Shown: positions 26,449-36,679, counted from the stretch's first letter. The stretch: DNA of 64,000 nt from an uncultured Bacteroidales bacterium (GCA_934717185.1 CAKUYQ010000006.1:46537-110536), one strand, 5' to 3'. Notes: a model not told the origin generated them from the sequence alone. Translations and numbers: made by a program.

Positions 26449-26703
26449 AATCAGGTGACTATATCACATTAAATGTACCCCCCTGCATCACTTTCAAATG
26501 TACCTCTTCAGAAGAGGTTGCTTTCGGTTCGGCAAAGTTATGATTATTTTTGATTTTTCCGCCTCATGGATTCACCTTTGTTATGGAAAGCAACTCATAA
26601 ATCAGGTGATAGTATGAAAAAGAAATATTGATATCTTTGCAATGTATAACAATGGTGGCCGAGTATCACCGGAATATCTGGCCGACATTAAGCTGGGATA
26701 CGC
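26449..26703. mobile_element. IS-like relic between the two defence systems
   Basis: This 285-base gap holds two AAATGTACC direct repeats (about 26470 and 26495), a perfect ACCTCTT/AAGAGGT stem (26502-26518), a repeated AATCAGGTGA word (about 26449 and 26597), and an exact -7 box TATCTTTG (26632-26639) feeding a 25-codon truncated frame (MYNNGGRVSPEYLADIKLG...). Multiple AATGTACC copies resemble IS21-family ends. No transposase remains. The assignment is a recollection of that family's end structure, not a match. Confidence 0.35.
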
Positions 26704-26715
26704 ACCTATATTGAG

Positions 26716-28668
26716 TTAGAATGTTTTTATAGATAATTTTAACAAATCGATTCCTCCAAAATAATCAATTATTGTAGTACCTCCTTCGATTGCACAATGC
26801 TTCATTAACATGTCGTGGGTAATTCCCAATGGGAGTTTTTCGCAACAGTTCTTAAAGAAGTCTGTAATTCTTGGGCTAGCAGTCAAGAGTTTGTGTTCGT
26901 TATTCTGCTGATTACTCACAAAGTCCCAATTCTCTACACCATTGTATGACCATTTTATATTCTTGCATTTTGGAATTATGGCAACAATATGTTCATCTTG
27001 AACAATTTCTAGACTTGAGTCTAATTCAAAAGAACATTGGTAATCTATATCCGGGTGTTGAAATATAATTTGTTTGCCTCCTTCAATAACCAATTTGTTG
27101 CTAATTTTTTCTAAAGACTTTATATAATCCAATAACTGGAATACTTTATCCAATTCAATCTTATATATGGGATTAGACAGTCTTTGGAAATGTGCTGCAA
27201 CATTTAAAATAAGTAGCTTAGAATCAGTAAACAATGTCTGCATTGAAGGTTCCAATGATTTACCATTGTCTGAGTAGAATTTGACTAATTTATTCCATAA
27301 TGTTTGAAGATCTACGAAACCACCATCTACTTTTGTTTTCAATTCATACGGCAACAGTTCTCCAACGCTCTGTTCTAACTGCTTTCGCAAATAGATTGCA
27401 GAGGTATCATAATCACCTATTTTGTAAAAATGTTTTGCTTTTGATAGGTAATCACTATGCTCATCAAGGATTAGAGGCTCTTTGTTGTTCGTATTATAAC
27501 TAACTCTTTTATAAACCCATTCATCTGTTTTCCCTCTTTGCTGTATCTCGCGACAAACATAATTAAAGAATGCTCTGTCGTGAGTAAACAGATATATCTT
27601 ATACTTGTCTGATATTTTCAGCAAGAAATCCACAACTTTAGCTCGATTGCTCATATCAAGGCTAATAAGCATATCGTCCAAAGCAAGAAAACGGCCATCT
27701 AATGGTTTTTCTAAATTCAACAATGCAAAACGAATAGACAGTGCTATTGCTGTTAATTTTGCTTCATTGAAATAGGTATGAGGCTTTATTATCTTACGCA
27801 GACTCCCATCTGGTAATTTCTCGAAGATTTCTAACCCGATGAATGGTTCATTTAGTTTCTTGTATGATGATTTACGTTCTTTTATTTCCCCATTCTCTTT
27901 AACTAGCTCTATAATATTGTCATACTTTAGCCAATACTCATTTGTATCATCTGCAGGTTTATCAAAATTAGAATCGTATCTTAATCTTATAACTAGCTCA
28001 TTATCCCCATCATTCTTAAAATATTCATTATATCGATCCGAGGCATAGATGTTAATTTCCTCAACGACTCCTTTGACTGCGTTATTAAAATATTCAATAT
28101 TTGATATATAATTAGGGTGTACGTGCCGTCCCTTTTTAATGATAGATGCAGTTATTTCATCGTACATTTCTCCAATATGAAATCCTGTATGATCATCTTT
28201 ACAAAAAGGTAAAATATCCTTGATAAATACAGGAAATAGATTAATTCTCTGAGAGTTTCTAAAGTTGAAAAAATGAAATATGAATTGATGGTTTACAAAA
28301 CAACCATTAATTTGTGCTGGCAATGGATGTTTTCCGCCTAATAAAGTAAATTGATAACCATTTTTATCAATGTTATATATGAATGGATGTCTCTCATCAA
28401 AATCAATCCATATTTTTGAATCGGCATCTAAATTGTTAATATTCTTTAGGTGTTGTTCATTTGTTATATCGAAGTATTTCTTGCCAGTATCAGGCTTTAA
28501 TGGCGCTTGAAACATACAATGTAAAGCATAGTAGATGGAAGATTTTCCACTACCATTTTCTCCATACATTAAAAGATTCTTTCCTTCCAAAACTAATTCA
28601 AAATCGTTAGGAAAAGCTTTAAAACCTAATATGTGTATTTTATTTATTGCAGGCATACTATTCTTCAA
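26716..28668 (-). CDS. RecF/SMC-like ATPase of a helicase-methylase-ATPase defence operon
   Basis: 650 residues. Walker A GENGSGKSS is at about 33-41, a signature-like ALSIRFALL near 310, Walker B FLALDDMLISLD near 325 and an H-loop FTHD near 352, so both nucleotide-binding halves lie in the first 370 residues with little coiled coil, as in RecF or AAA_15-type ATPases. The C-terminal 280 residues are an unassigned helical domain. Its start overlaps the methylase stop by 11 bases, so it is translated with it. In this setting it most likely gates or targets the helicase/methylase complex. It is the last gene of the operon. Confidence 0.78.
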   Translation of the reverse strand: MKNSMPAINKIHILGFKAFPNDFELVLEGKNLLMYGENGSGKSSIYYALHCMFQAPLKPDTGKKYFDITNEQHLKNINNLDADSKIWIDFDERHPFIYNIDKNGYQFTLLGGKHPLPAQINGCFVNHQFIFHFFNFRNSQRINLFPVFIKDILPFCKDDHTGFHIGEMYDEITASIIKKGRHVHPNYISNIEYFNNAVKGVVEEINIYASDRYNEYFKNDGDNELVIRLRYDSNFDKPADDTNEYWLKYDNIIELVKENGEIKERKSSYKKLNEPFIGLEIFEKLPDGSLRKIIKPHTYFNEAKLTAIALSIRFALLNLEKPLDGRFLALDDMLISLDMSNRAKVVDFLLKISDKYKIYLFTHDRAFFNYVCREIQQRGKTDEWVYKRVSYNTNNKEPLILDEHSDYLSKAKHFYKIGDYDTSAIYLRKQLEQSVGELLPYELKTKVDGGFVDLQTLWNKLVKFYSDNGKSLEPSMQTLFTDSKLLILNVAAHFQRLSNPIYKIELDKVFQLLDYIKSLEKISNKLVIEGGKQIIFQHPDIDYQCSFELDSSLEIVQDEHIVAIIPKCKNIKWSYNGVENWDFVSNQQNNEHKLLTASPRITDFFKNCCEKLPLGITHDMLMKHCAIEGGTTIIDYFGGIDLLKLSIKTF

Positions 28669-31600
28669 TTATAAGTTTGAGTATTTCTGGGCTTCTTAAT
28701 GTAAATAAATCCAAGCGGTTTCGTATAGAATTATCCGTTTTTTTGATATTCATAAAAACATCAATGATCACATCTGCTTTTTCATTGTTTGAAGATAGGT
28801 GTGTAATCGGTTTTATGAGTGTCAATGCAGAGTCAATTATATTGATCTCTTGCTTTTTCATATGTTCTTCAAAGTATAATTCATATATGCAACCATCAAT
28901 TATTTTCTCAAAGAACAACACTATAGTTTTATTAGAGACTAATTCTGATAGATTCTCTTTTGTAGAAAAGATTAATATAATATAATCAACAATTGTAGAA
29001 ATCAACTTTTGTATATTAGGTTCAGGTACTGCAATAGGAATCTGCTGCAAAGGTTCTTTATCTAATTGATAGTTAGCGCCTTGCATTTTCCCTTTATTTT
29101 TAAGCCAAAACTCAATCAATTTGGAATTTAGCAAACCGGTTAGGTATTTTAAATTGACTCTATCTGTTTGAATCATATTAAATGTTTGAGACAAATAGCA
29201 CTCAAAATCACAATAAGAGAATATGGGATGCCCTACGCATTTTCTTACAGCAATAACTTTGTTGTTTAAAAAGAACCTTTCTTCTCTAGCTCTATGCAGA
29301 CCATATGGTTTATTGTCCGACGTGAAAATAGGTAAAAACTTATCCAAATGAGATTTAATATTTGGATAATTATTTAAACTGTTGGGATTTCTATACTTAG
29401 AGTCAGTATATATAGTCCAATATATATTATCCCTTTGAACACAGTATCTATCAATGCTTTCATTAGTATAGTATGGTTTTATTATAGATAGCTCATCTTG
29501 ATTAGGTTTCAATGTATCTAATTCATCACCTGTTAAAACAAATATACCTTGATTTACATTAAACTCAGGGCCTAATTTTTGTTGATTTTTTTTGTTTAAC
29601 CTATCTTGCGGAAACACTATTCCTTGTGCGATTTCTTTATCGTCTAAGTAGATTACACTTGGAAGATTTGACATAGCTCCTAAAATATCAGAACTTTGGC
29701 TAAATGTTATGTTATTACCATATAAATTAGCTCGTCTTATTATTGGTGCATAGCATTCAGCCTGGTCATACGTCTTATAAGATGATTCCAAAATAGCGAT
29801 AGCCTCTTTTTCCGTTGCCTTATACGATGTTAATTTGCGGTAGTCAAATGTGTAATTATCAGTTAACTTGTCTTTTTGGAACATCATAATCATAGTTTGA
29901 ATACTTGCACTCTCAAACATCATTACCGCTCCAAAATCAACTATATTACATATGCGAGTTTCTTTAACAACCTTCTCACGTAATATACTTGCACCAAAAC
30001 TCGTAGTCCAGTTATTTGTTGCAATAAAACAAAGAACGCCATTTGAGTTAAGTAGGTCTAAGCCATTACAAGCGAACAGATACCATATATCCATCTTCCC
30101 TTTGTAATAAGGAGAGTCTTTATATGGTTCAAAGAATGTCTTTGACATGCGACCCTCCTTGATATAAGGAGGATTAGCAATGATTATATCAAAGCCAATA
30201 AATGCTCCATTGTCGTCTAATAACTGTGGATACTCAAAACGCCACTCAAATGAGTTCTTATATTTCTTATTGTTTAGAATTTTTTCTTCTTTTTCTTTCA
30301 AATTAACTAACGCACTTTTTGCTGTAGCATATCCTATAGGATCTTCCTCGGCTTTACGATTACCAAATAATGGAACGGACTCATAGTCAAAGATCTTTTT
30401 TTCTACAGATTGCCTTTTGCGTATATCGCCTTGAGCGAGTGTGGTCTTAAAGCAGTTTTTAATATCATTGATTTTTGCTCTTAAACCAATTTTATTCATA
30501 TGTTCCTCGGTATAATCAACTACTAATTTTTTATAATCTTCAAGAGTGAATTTTTGCCAAGTAGTATTCTTTTTTTTAGCTTTTTCTTTACCAATTCTAT
30601 TGTATTCTTCAAATACATCGGCAATAGGTGTATCTAAAGAATAACGACAAATTTGGGAATTCCCGCATGTGATTTTATAATCCAAGTTTGGAAGTGGTTG
30701 TGGCTCATCGGCATCAACAACCAATGCCAACCAAAAGCGCAATCGAGCAATATCAACAGCCCCCTGTTCAATATCAACACCAAAGATGTTATTTTGGATA
30801 ATATTGCGTTTTGTTTGGGTAGAGTCGAAGTTGCCATGAGGCTCTGCGTGCGAATGCAAATGATGTATTGCGTGATATAGCACATAAAGGATACCCATAG
30901 GGAATGCACCCGAACCAATGGCAGGATCGCACACCTTAACCTCTTTAAGTAGCTGGGTGAAACGTGTAGCTACACTCTTTGTTTGGAGTATAGGATTTAC
31001 TACACCATTATTTATAAGTTGCTCAATTGCTTCAGCATATTGCTCTGAAGGCTCGTGGGTTTTGAGGTATTGTATCACACTCTGGCAACACATATATTGT
31101 ACAATCTCCTTGGGGGTATAAAAGGCTCCTTTGTCTTTGTTATCCTCCAATAGATTTTCAAAAATATGTCCCAACATTTCAGGATCGATGCCGACCTCGC
31201 TATCATCGGGATCATTCTCATCAATAGTGAAATTATATTGAGAAAAGAAATTCATCAAATCCTTGAAGTAAGTATATGGAAAATCAACACTTAGGTTATC
31301 TATACTATCGGGATCAAAGAGCCCGCCATTGAGATATGGAATACCCTCAAACTCTGTTAAAAGCGACAAATTCCATCTATTCCTTGTAAATAATGCAACC
31401 CGTTTTTCTGACTTGGTATTTAAAACGCCAAAGAATAATGGCTCTAAAATATCGCTTAACAATCTATTATTATTAAGATACTTATCAATGAGATTACTAA
31501 GGAAGTTTTTGTCTCCACCTTCCCATATAGTGTTAGATGCAGGTACGCCCATCCAACCTTTCTTTTGCAAGAACTGTAAGAATACCAAACGCCCTAATAA

Positions 31601-32230
31601 CTTCTTGACATAGTCACGATGCTGCTTTGTATCAGAAAGTGTGTTAACAAATTTCTCGTATTGAGCTTTATACCCATTGAAAAACTCTTTATTGAGTCGT
31701 TCGACAGAGAATGCCTCCGTTACATCCGCAAGATACACCGAGGCAGACATTTTCTTGTTTGCTAACTCCATTAAGCGAATCGCAGCTGTGGTACAAGGCT
31801 CATTCTTGCCTAATAAGAATGTATATCGCTTAGGTGCTGTTTCCTTCTTAACCAATTCGCCGTTTTCATTGAAATATGTCCGCTTGGCGATGAAGGTCAA
31901 ACGATAGTCATCTTGGTTTTGCGAATAATAGAAAACCAAAGCCCCATGAATCAAGTCTTGATCTACATGCTTGGCAGCAATATCGCGTAAACTTTTACGG
32001 TTGCGTGATATTTGCACACTGTCAGTGACTTCAAAACGGAATATGGCCAATGAACGTCCGTCATCTAAACGAATGTTTCCAATATGCCCACCATCTTTCA
32101 CATGTGAATCTGCAATCTTGGCAACCTTTGTGAAGATTTCAACTTTGGGGAAGATCTTTTCCAACAAATCCTTCCAGACATTAAAATCAAATTTTGTAGA
32201 AAGTATATTTTTTAAATATGCTTGATTCAT
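28658..32230 (-). CDS. Eco57I-type N6-adenine DNA methyltransferase
   Basis: 1190 residues. Motif I is DPAIGSGAFP (about 434-443) and motif IV is NPPY (about 685), diagnostic of gamma-class N6-adenine methylases. The 430-residue N-terminal region resembles that of type IIG/PglX-like proteins (LLGRLVFLQFLQKKGW near 210), and the C-terminal 300 residues should hold the target-recognition domain. I see no PD-(D/E)xK cleavage motif at the N-terminus, so it probably marks host DNA rather than cutting. It is encoded 12 bases after the helicase and overlaps the ATPase gene by 11 bases. BREX PglX is the nearest well-known relative, but no other BREX gene is present. Confidence 0.85.
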   Translation of the reverse strand: MNQAYLKNILSTKFDFNVWKDLLEKIFPKVEIFTKVAKIADSHVKDGGHIGNIRLDDGRSLAIFRFEVTDSVQISRNRKSLRDIAAKHVDQDLIHGALVFYYSQNQDDYRLTFIAKRTYFNENGELVKKETAPKRYTFLLGKNEPCTTAAIRLMELANKKMSASVYLADVTEAFSVERLNKEFFNGYKAQYEKFVNTLSDTKQHRDYVKKLLGRLVFLQFLQKKGWMGVPASNTIWEGGDKNFLSNLIDKYLNNNRLLSDILEPLFFGVLNTKSEKRVALFTRNRWNLSLLTEFEGIPYLNGGLFDPDSIDNLSVDFPYTYFKDLMNFFSQYNFTIDENDPDDSEVGIDPEMLGHIFENLLEDNKDKGAFYTPKEIVQYMCCQSVIQYLKTHEPSEQYAEAIEQLINNGVVNPILQTKSVATRFTQLLKEVKVCDPAIGSGAFPMGILYVLYHAIHHLHSHAEPHGNFDSTQTKRNIIQNNIFGVDIEQGAVDIARLRFWLALVVDADEPQPLPNLDYKITCGNSQICRYSLDTPIADVFEEYNRIGKEKAKKKNTTWQKFTLEDYKKLVVDYTEEHMNKIGLRAKINDIKNCFKTTLAQGDIRKRQSVEKKIFDYESVPLFGNRKAEEDPIGYATAKSALVNLKEKEEKILNNKKYKNSFEWRFEYPQLLDDNGAFIGFDIIIANPPYIKEGRMSKTFFEPYKDSPYYKGKMDIWYLFACNGLDLLNSNGVLCFIATNNWTTSFGASILREKVVKETRICNIVDFGAVMMFESASIQTMIMMFQKDKLTDNYTFDYRKLTSYKATEKEAIAILESSYKTYDQAECYAPIIRRANLYGNNITFSQSSDILGAMSNLPSVIYLDDKEIAQGIVFPQDRLNKKNQQKLGPEFNVNQGIFVLTGDELDTLKPNQDELSIIKPYYTNESIDRYCVQRDNIYWTIYTDSKYRNPNSLNNYPNIKSHLDKFLPIFTSDNKPYGLHRAREERFFLNNKVIAVRKCVGHPIFSYCDFECYLSQTFNMIQTDRVNLKYLTGLLNSKLIEFWLKNKGKMQGANYQLDKEPLQQIPIAVPEPNIQKLISTIVDYIILIFSTKENLSELVSNKTIVLFFEKIIDGCIYELYFEEHMKKQEINIIDSALTLIKPITHLSSNNEKADVIIDVFMNIKKTDNSIRNRLDLFTLRSPEILKLIIEE

Positions 32231-32242
32231 AACGATACTTTA

Positions 32243-35200
32243 TTACATATTAAAACTCTCTGAAATAATAATTTCAGGCATAAAATCATTTGACACCTTA
32301 AATGTATCTACTTGTTTGTTGACATTTCCACCTTGAACATGTTCCAATGGATATGCTGATATAATCTTTATTAATTGCTCAAGTAAAACGGCTGGTTTGA
32401 CAGGTGTTTTTTTTGTTACAGTTTTTAGCTTATTTATATCTCGTTGCAACTGTTGAAATTTACCTGTTGTGACAGCTCGTTTTGCTTTATTAATCAATTC
32501 AAGTTCTTGATCCGTAATATTCGGAATGCTTACAAAACCATCAAGATAAGCTATAGCCTTTTTCTCATTAGGGCCTTGTGCTGGATTAACCTTCTGTTTT
32601 ATTGCCTTGGTCACCTCTTCTTGTGTGGTAAATGCATCAAGTGCCGTTTTCACTTGCTCATGGTGCATAGAATGGAGCGGTATCGGCTTCTCGTCTATAC
32701 GGGCTTCAAATTCTTTTACGGCTTCCAAAAAGGTGAGTTCCTCTATACTTCCGTCTTCTCGAACGAATGTAAACGCATCGCGTCGTTTATTGCGAATAAA
32801 CACGATGGTGCTTCCGGGTATAAACTTACTCTTACGACCTGTGCGGGCTCTCAATGGCAGTTTGCTGATTCGCTTAATCAAATCAGGATTCTCTTGTTTG
32901 AGTTGTCGAAGCCACATCAGGTAGCGCAATTTCTCATCACATTCCTCATCTACATTTTTGTCGAATAATCCGAAACTCTCTGGATTCTCATCGGTAGAGT
33001 ATATCTGGCTGTCTTCGCCCAATGCAGCATGGAAAGCAAAGAGTTTCATTTTTGCCTTCTTCTCCAATTCGATGTCATTATTAACCTTAGATGTTGGGAA
33101 GAAGTTGAAGATATACACCTCTTTGGCTGTGCTACCGATACGATTCACACGACCTATTCGCTGCATAAGCCTTGTTGAGTTCCAAGGTGTATCGTAGTTT
33201 ACGATAACATTGGCACGATGGAGGTTTACTCCCTCGGCAAGAACCTCGGTGGAAATGACTATGTCATAATCGTTCTTCTTGTCCCCTTTATAGTTGGCAT
33301 CGAAGTTCTCCTTCAAGAGCGGCATTTGGGTATCTCTATTGTCACTCTGCACTGTCATAATTTTGCCAAAACTATGATTCCTGAGAGAGTCGTAGAGGTA
33401 TTTTGTAGTCTCTTTTGATTCTGAGAATATGACTAATTTACCCTCGTGGTTAATGGATTTATCCAATAAAGTATCTTTGAGGTATTGGATGAAGATATCC
33501 AACTTAGGATCAACATCAACAGCATCCCACATGGAAACCAATTCTTCCAGTATCGTATTATCGGCCTTTATGCCATCTTCAAAACTATCCTCAAAGTCAT
33601 CCGGCGTACATACTTCTATTGTCGGGTCGGTATATTTTGCCTCCTCAATCAGTCTTATCAACTCGTCTTCCTTATCTTCACCAAGCAGTTCATTGACTTT
33701 TAGATTGGGGGCGATGTATATAGTACCATCGCTAAACATATCAAGCATCACCTTGTTAGCCTCATAATACCGACGCAATGATTGCTTGAATGCATAGAAA
33801 CTGCTGTCTATTCGTTTGACAAGCAGAGTCTTCATAATGCCTGCCAATTGAATAGAAATTTGATCTGCTTTCTTGTACTTATCTTTCTTAGGTGACTTCA
33901 AGTACTTTATTGCTTGGTATCTGTAGTATTTAAGACCGTTTGTTTTATCACTTAGATACATTATAGTCTTGTCGTACAAAGCTTCCAACTCTGTATCCAG
34001 TTGATAATATATCTTTCGAGGAGATTTCACATTGGGGAAGTGTATGTTCTGCTCCTCCAGATCTTTGCGATATGCATCATTTTCCATTAGGTCCGTACGA
34101 GTACGGCGTACTGTTAACGGTTCCACAACCTTGATGCGGATTCTCTCATAGATGGTCTTAACCTCATCAGCGATAAGAGCTAAATCCTTTTGTTTTTTCA
34201 GTTTGTTATATCTGTCAGTATGCTCACGGAAGAATCGCTGTAAGTTGCCCTCCTCCAAGGTGCTGTCCTTTGAGTCTTGGAACAAATATACAAGATTGGC
34301 TATATCTTCCGGCTTATTGTTAAGTGGTGTGGCAGAAACAAGTATCACCTTCTTGTCGTGCAAACTGCCATCATGTCGTTTTGTCTTAGTCTTACACAGT
34401 TTCTGCAATTCGTTATACATTGATGCCGTGTCGCTCCTGAATTTATGCGCTTCGTCAACAATAATCAAATCATACAATTCAGGATTCTTAATCTTATGAA
34501 GGCTTCCGTTTGTTATGATTCTAAAATTATCCAACTTAAACTCTGTAAGAGTCTCCTCCCAGTTATCCTTCATTGCAGGAGGAACTATCACTAATATGCG
34601 AGAACGATGGGTTGGAAATCCGTTAGAGAAAAAGAATTTCTTTGCGATAAGAGCAGACACAACAGTCTTACCTAATCCGACAACATCGGAAAGGAAAAAT
34701 CCATTGTATTTCATCATCTTAGCATATCCGTCATTGACTGCATCTATTTGATAGGACAATTTCTTATATCCTGTAGGCAAATCAGATACAGTGTTAGGGT
34801 CAAAGTCAATACTCTTGCCGAAGTACTCTAATAAGAATTTCAAATATACTTCGTAAGGGGTGAAGTTGGGATTAAGATATGAATCATTCTTTATCTTTTC
34901 TATGTGTGTTATGTCTATTTCTACAGACTCTTCCCATAGTCTTTCAAAGGTCTCTGTAGCAAATTGTATGTCGTCATCATAGCGTAGTTCCACGTTGAAC
35001 TCGAAATTCTTTTCTAGTCCAGCCTCAGTCAAATTACTGGAACCTGTAATGACTGATCCATAGCCATGAGGGTGATATACCTCTTCTCGGAAGATATATA
35101 TCTTGGCATGAATGTTTTGTTTTGGATGAATTCTCATGGTTATTCTACCAGTCACTATATCCTCTATAAACTGATACATACCATCCTCGACCTCTTTATC

Positions 35201-35503
35201 ATATTTTGCTTCTTGTATATTACGCTTTATTTCATTGAAAAACTCCTCCTGAGACTGCTCCGCATTAGGGTTAAAAAGCAGACCTTGCTGATTGGCTTGA
35301 TAAGTGAGCTTGTCTACATTAATGCCAACCAGTATGCGAATCTTTGGAGTTTGTTGTATAAACTTTCTAATTCGGAAATATCCTGATACTCGGAAATATC
35401 CTACAAGCGCATCAAAGAAATGCACTTTTTTATATTTGAATACACCTTCTATTTTTTCAAGGAGGGTATTCTCTTTTTCGTTTGTGAAAAAATTGGTTCC
35501 CAT
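32243..35503 (-). CDS. SNF2-family helicase with N-terminal phospholipase D-like domain
   Basis: 1086 residues from the ATG at 35503, two bases after the XRE gene stop (a TTG six bases upstream is the alternative). Residues 1-190 form a PLD-like domain with HAKIYIF and VITGSSNLTEAGL (about 130-160), an HxK-N type motif seen in nucleases. SNF2 motifs follow: VGLGKT (about 273), DEAH (about 351), SATPLNN (about 390), and a helicase C domain with QRIGRVNRIG (about 780). This is a likely DNA translocase that could also nick DNA. Its composition differs from DISARM, where PLD and helicase are separate proteins and a DUF1998 protein is required. Confidence 0.85.
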   Translation of the reverse strand: MGTNFFTNEKENTLLEKIEGVFKYKKVHFFDALVGYFRVSGYFRIRKFIQQTPKIRILVGINVDKLTYQANQQGLLFNPNAEQSQEEFFNEIKRNIQEAKYDKEVEDGMYQFIEDIVTGRITMRIHPKQNIHAKIYIFREEVYHPHGYGSVITGSSNLTEAGLEKNFEFNVELRYDDDIQFATETFERLWEESVEIDITHIEKIKNDSYLNPNFTPYEVYLKFLLEYFGKSIDFDPNTVSDLPTGYKKLSYQIDAVNDGYAKMMKYNGFFLSDVVGLGKTVVSALIAKKFFFSNGFPTHRSRILVIVPPAMKDNWEETLTEFKLDNFRIITNGSLHKIKNPELYDLIIVDEAHKFRSDTASMYNELQKLCKTKTKRHDGSLHDKKVILVSATPLNNKPEDIANLVYLFQDSKDSTLEEGNLQRFFREHTDRYNKLKKQKDLALIADEVKTIYERIRIKVVEPLTVRRTRTDLMENDAYRKDLEEQNIHFPNVKSPRKIYYQLDTELEALYDKTIMYLSDKTNGLKYYRYQAIKYLKSPKKDKYKKADQISIQLAGIMKTLLVKRIDSSFYAFKQSLRRYYEANKVMLDMFSDGTIYIAPNLKVNELLGEDKEDELIRLIEEAKYTDPTIEVCTPDDFEDSFEDGIKADNTILEELVSMWDAVDVDPKLDIFIQYLKDTLLDKSINHEGKLVIFSESKETTKYLYDSLRNHSFGKIMTVQSDNRDTQMPLLKENFDANYKGDKKNDYDIVISTEVLAEGVNLHRANVIVNYDTPWNSTRLMQRIGRVNRIGSTAKEVYIFNFFPTSKVNNDIELEKKAKMKLFAFHAALGEDSQIYSTDENPESFGLFDKNVDEECDEKLRYLMWLRQLKQENPDLIKRISKLPLRARTGRKSKFIPGSTIVFIRNKRRDAFTFVREDGSIEELTFLEAVKEFEARIDEKPIPLHSMHHEQVKTALDAFTTQEEVTKAIKQKVNPAQGPNEKKAIAYLDGFVSIPNITDQELELINKAKRAVTTGKFQQLQRDINKLKTVTKKTPVKPAVLLEQLIKIISAYPLEHVQGGNVNKQVDTFKVSNDFMPEIIISESFNM

Positions 35504-35505
35504 AA

Positions 35506-35718
35506 TCAAGCACCTTTCAGGTTGTTTATTAAATCTTTTGGCTCTACATTTAAAACAGTTGCAATCTTAACAAGCATTTCTAATGATGGTTGTGAAGTAT
35601 TGGAACACCAACGAGAAATGGTAGCTTCATTCTTTTGAAGTTGTTCTGCTAACCATTTTCCAGTTCTATTTTGTTCAACCAATACTACTTTTATTCTATT
35701 TATTCTTTCTGACTCCAT
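35506..35718 (-). CDS. XRE-family helix-turn-helix regulator
   Basis: 70 residues from the ATG at 35718 (MESERINRIKVV). A lambda-repressor-like HTH (GKWLAEQLQKNEATISRWCSN, given here in part) and an HTH_3 C-terminus (MLVKIATVLNVEPKDLI) are clear. An upstream in-frame ATG at 35763 is rejected because it abuts the -7 box at 35761-35768. First gene of the four-gene operon, with the helicase starting two bases after its stop. It is probably an autoregulator that keeps the system silent or delays the helicase until host DNA is methylated, like C proteins of restriction systems; that role is inferred. Confidence 0.85.
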   Translation of the reverse strand: MESERINRIKVVLVEQNRTGKWLAEQLQKNEATISRWCSNTSQPSLEMLVKIATVLNVEPKDLINNLKGA

Positions 35719-35760
35719 ATCCGTACGATTTAAAGAACAGCAATAAATTGATGGTATTTG

Positions 35761-35768
35761 CAAAAGTA
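35761..35768 (-). promoter_or_regulatory. -7 box for the helicase-methylase-ATPase operon
   Basis: The minus strand reads TACTTTTG, an exact TAnnTTTG match 42 bases before the XRE ATG. It fixes the start codon of the regulator. Confidence 0.65.
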
Positions 35769-35823
35769 GTGATAATTATTAAAAGATAGGTATTAATTCA
35801 AGATAAAAATATTACTCATATGC

Positions 35824-36276
35824 TCACTTTTTAGGTCTATCCGTAGTAGTCTTGTCTTTTATGTACTTTGCCTTGCTGTCCAATTCTTTAGCAACCTGTT
35901 CTTTCAATCATTCTTGCTCATTCTCCTATTGACTGATGCAGAAAGCATTTCCACTTTTATTAATCACCTGTTGAAGATTGTCCATTGCCATTGCAGTAAA
36001 CAGTTCCAATAGATTCTTCTGCAATTCAAAGTTTTGAAGTTGTGCATTTCTAAATTCTGATAACAAACCCGAAAACTTGTCCGAGGTTGAATCACGTTTC
36101 AGCATGTTCGCGGTATCTGTTTTGATCATAGCAAGGGCCTCCATGACTCGTTTGAATGCCGTTTTAACGGTATCTAAATCCTGTTTGAACTCCAGTAATG
36201 AAGATTCACTTACTCCATTGTTTACTTCGGATTTTTCATTTGCCGATTGTGGTATGAATAACCCGTTTATCTTGTT
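35824..36276 (-). pseudogene. Decayed mobilization-element accessory gene
   Basis: Directly after the mobC-like stop, one frame reads NKINGLFIPQSANEKS... through LLEFKQDLDTVKTAFKRV and QNFELQKNLLELFTAMAM to a TAG at 35926-35928, then continues in the same frame through a TGA at 35908-35910 to LKEQVAKELDSKAKYIKDK and a final TGA at 35824. The reading frame therefore has two in-frame stops and no clear start codon. The order after a MobC-like gene suggests an accessory protein of a mobilizable element; I do not recognise the family. Confidence 0.5.
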
Positions 36277-36493
36277 CTAATTTCTTTCCAAGTACCCGTA
36301 AATGCTTTCAATGTATTCCGCAATCGTCCCGTTAGTCTGTCTGCTGCGAAGATACAGTCTGTCGTAGTCCGATTTGGATAATTTCACCGTCACTGTTTTG
36401 GAGAGTTTGCAGAAACTGCTTGCCATTGGTTCTCCCTCTCGGTTTGATTTTGTCTTTGTTACTCATATTACTTGATTTATTGTGATCAGTCAT
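36277..36493 (-). pseudogene. Frameshifted MobC-like relaxosome protein
   Basis: The N-terminal part (MTDHNKSSNMSNKDKIKPRG, then RTNGKQF) is in one frame; the rest (VTVKLSKSDYDRLYLRSRQ, TNGTIAEYIESIYGYLERN) is in another and ends at TAG 36277-36279. The tail is the ribbon-helix-helix type of Bacteroides mobilization proteins that assist the relaxase. One frameshift near 36400-36425 inactivates it. It marks the right side of the island as the remains of a mobilizable element. Confidence 0.65.
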
Positions 36494-36679
36494 TTTACTG
36501 TGTTGGTTTCTCTTACAATCTGCGACCATCAAGAGCGGATTGCCCCCATTTTGGGAGTATGGCGAGGTTTTTCGGAATAGTCCGAAACAGACGTTTCACT
36601 CCTCACTCCGTCTGGAAAGGTTTAAGGATGCCTGACGGCATTAATGCAGAGTGCAGATACATTTTTCATCGGACACACG

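Noticed and set aside
26716..35718. BREX or DISARM identity for the minus-strand defence operon
   Set aside because: No PglZ, BrxC, BrxL or DUF1998 (DrmB) gene is present, and the PLD domain is fused to the helicase rather than separate.
35506..35763. 85-residue version of the XRE regulator
   Set aside because: The outer ATG abuts the -7 box, so the transcript would start after it; the inner ATG at 35718 gives a normal XRE length.
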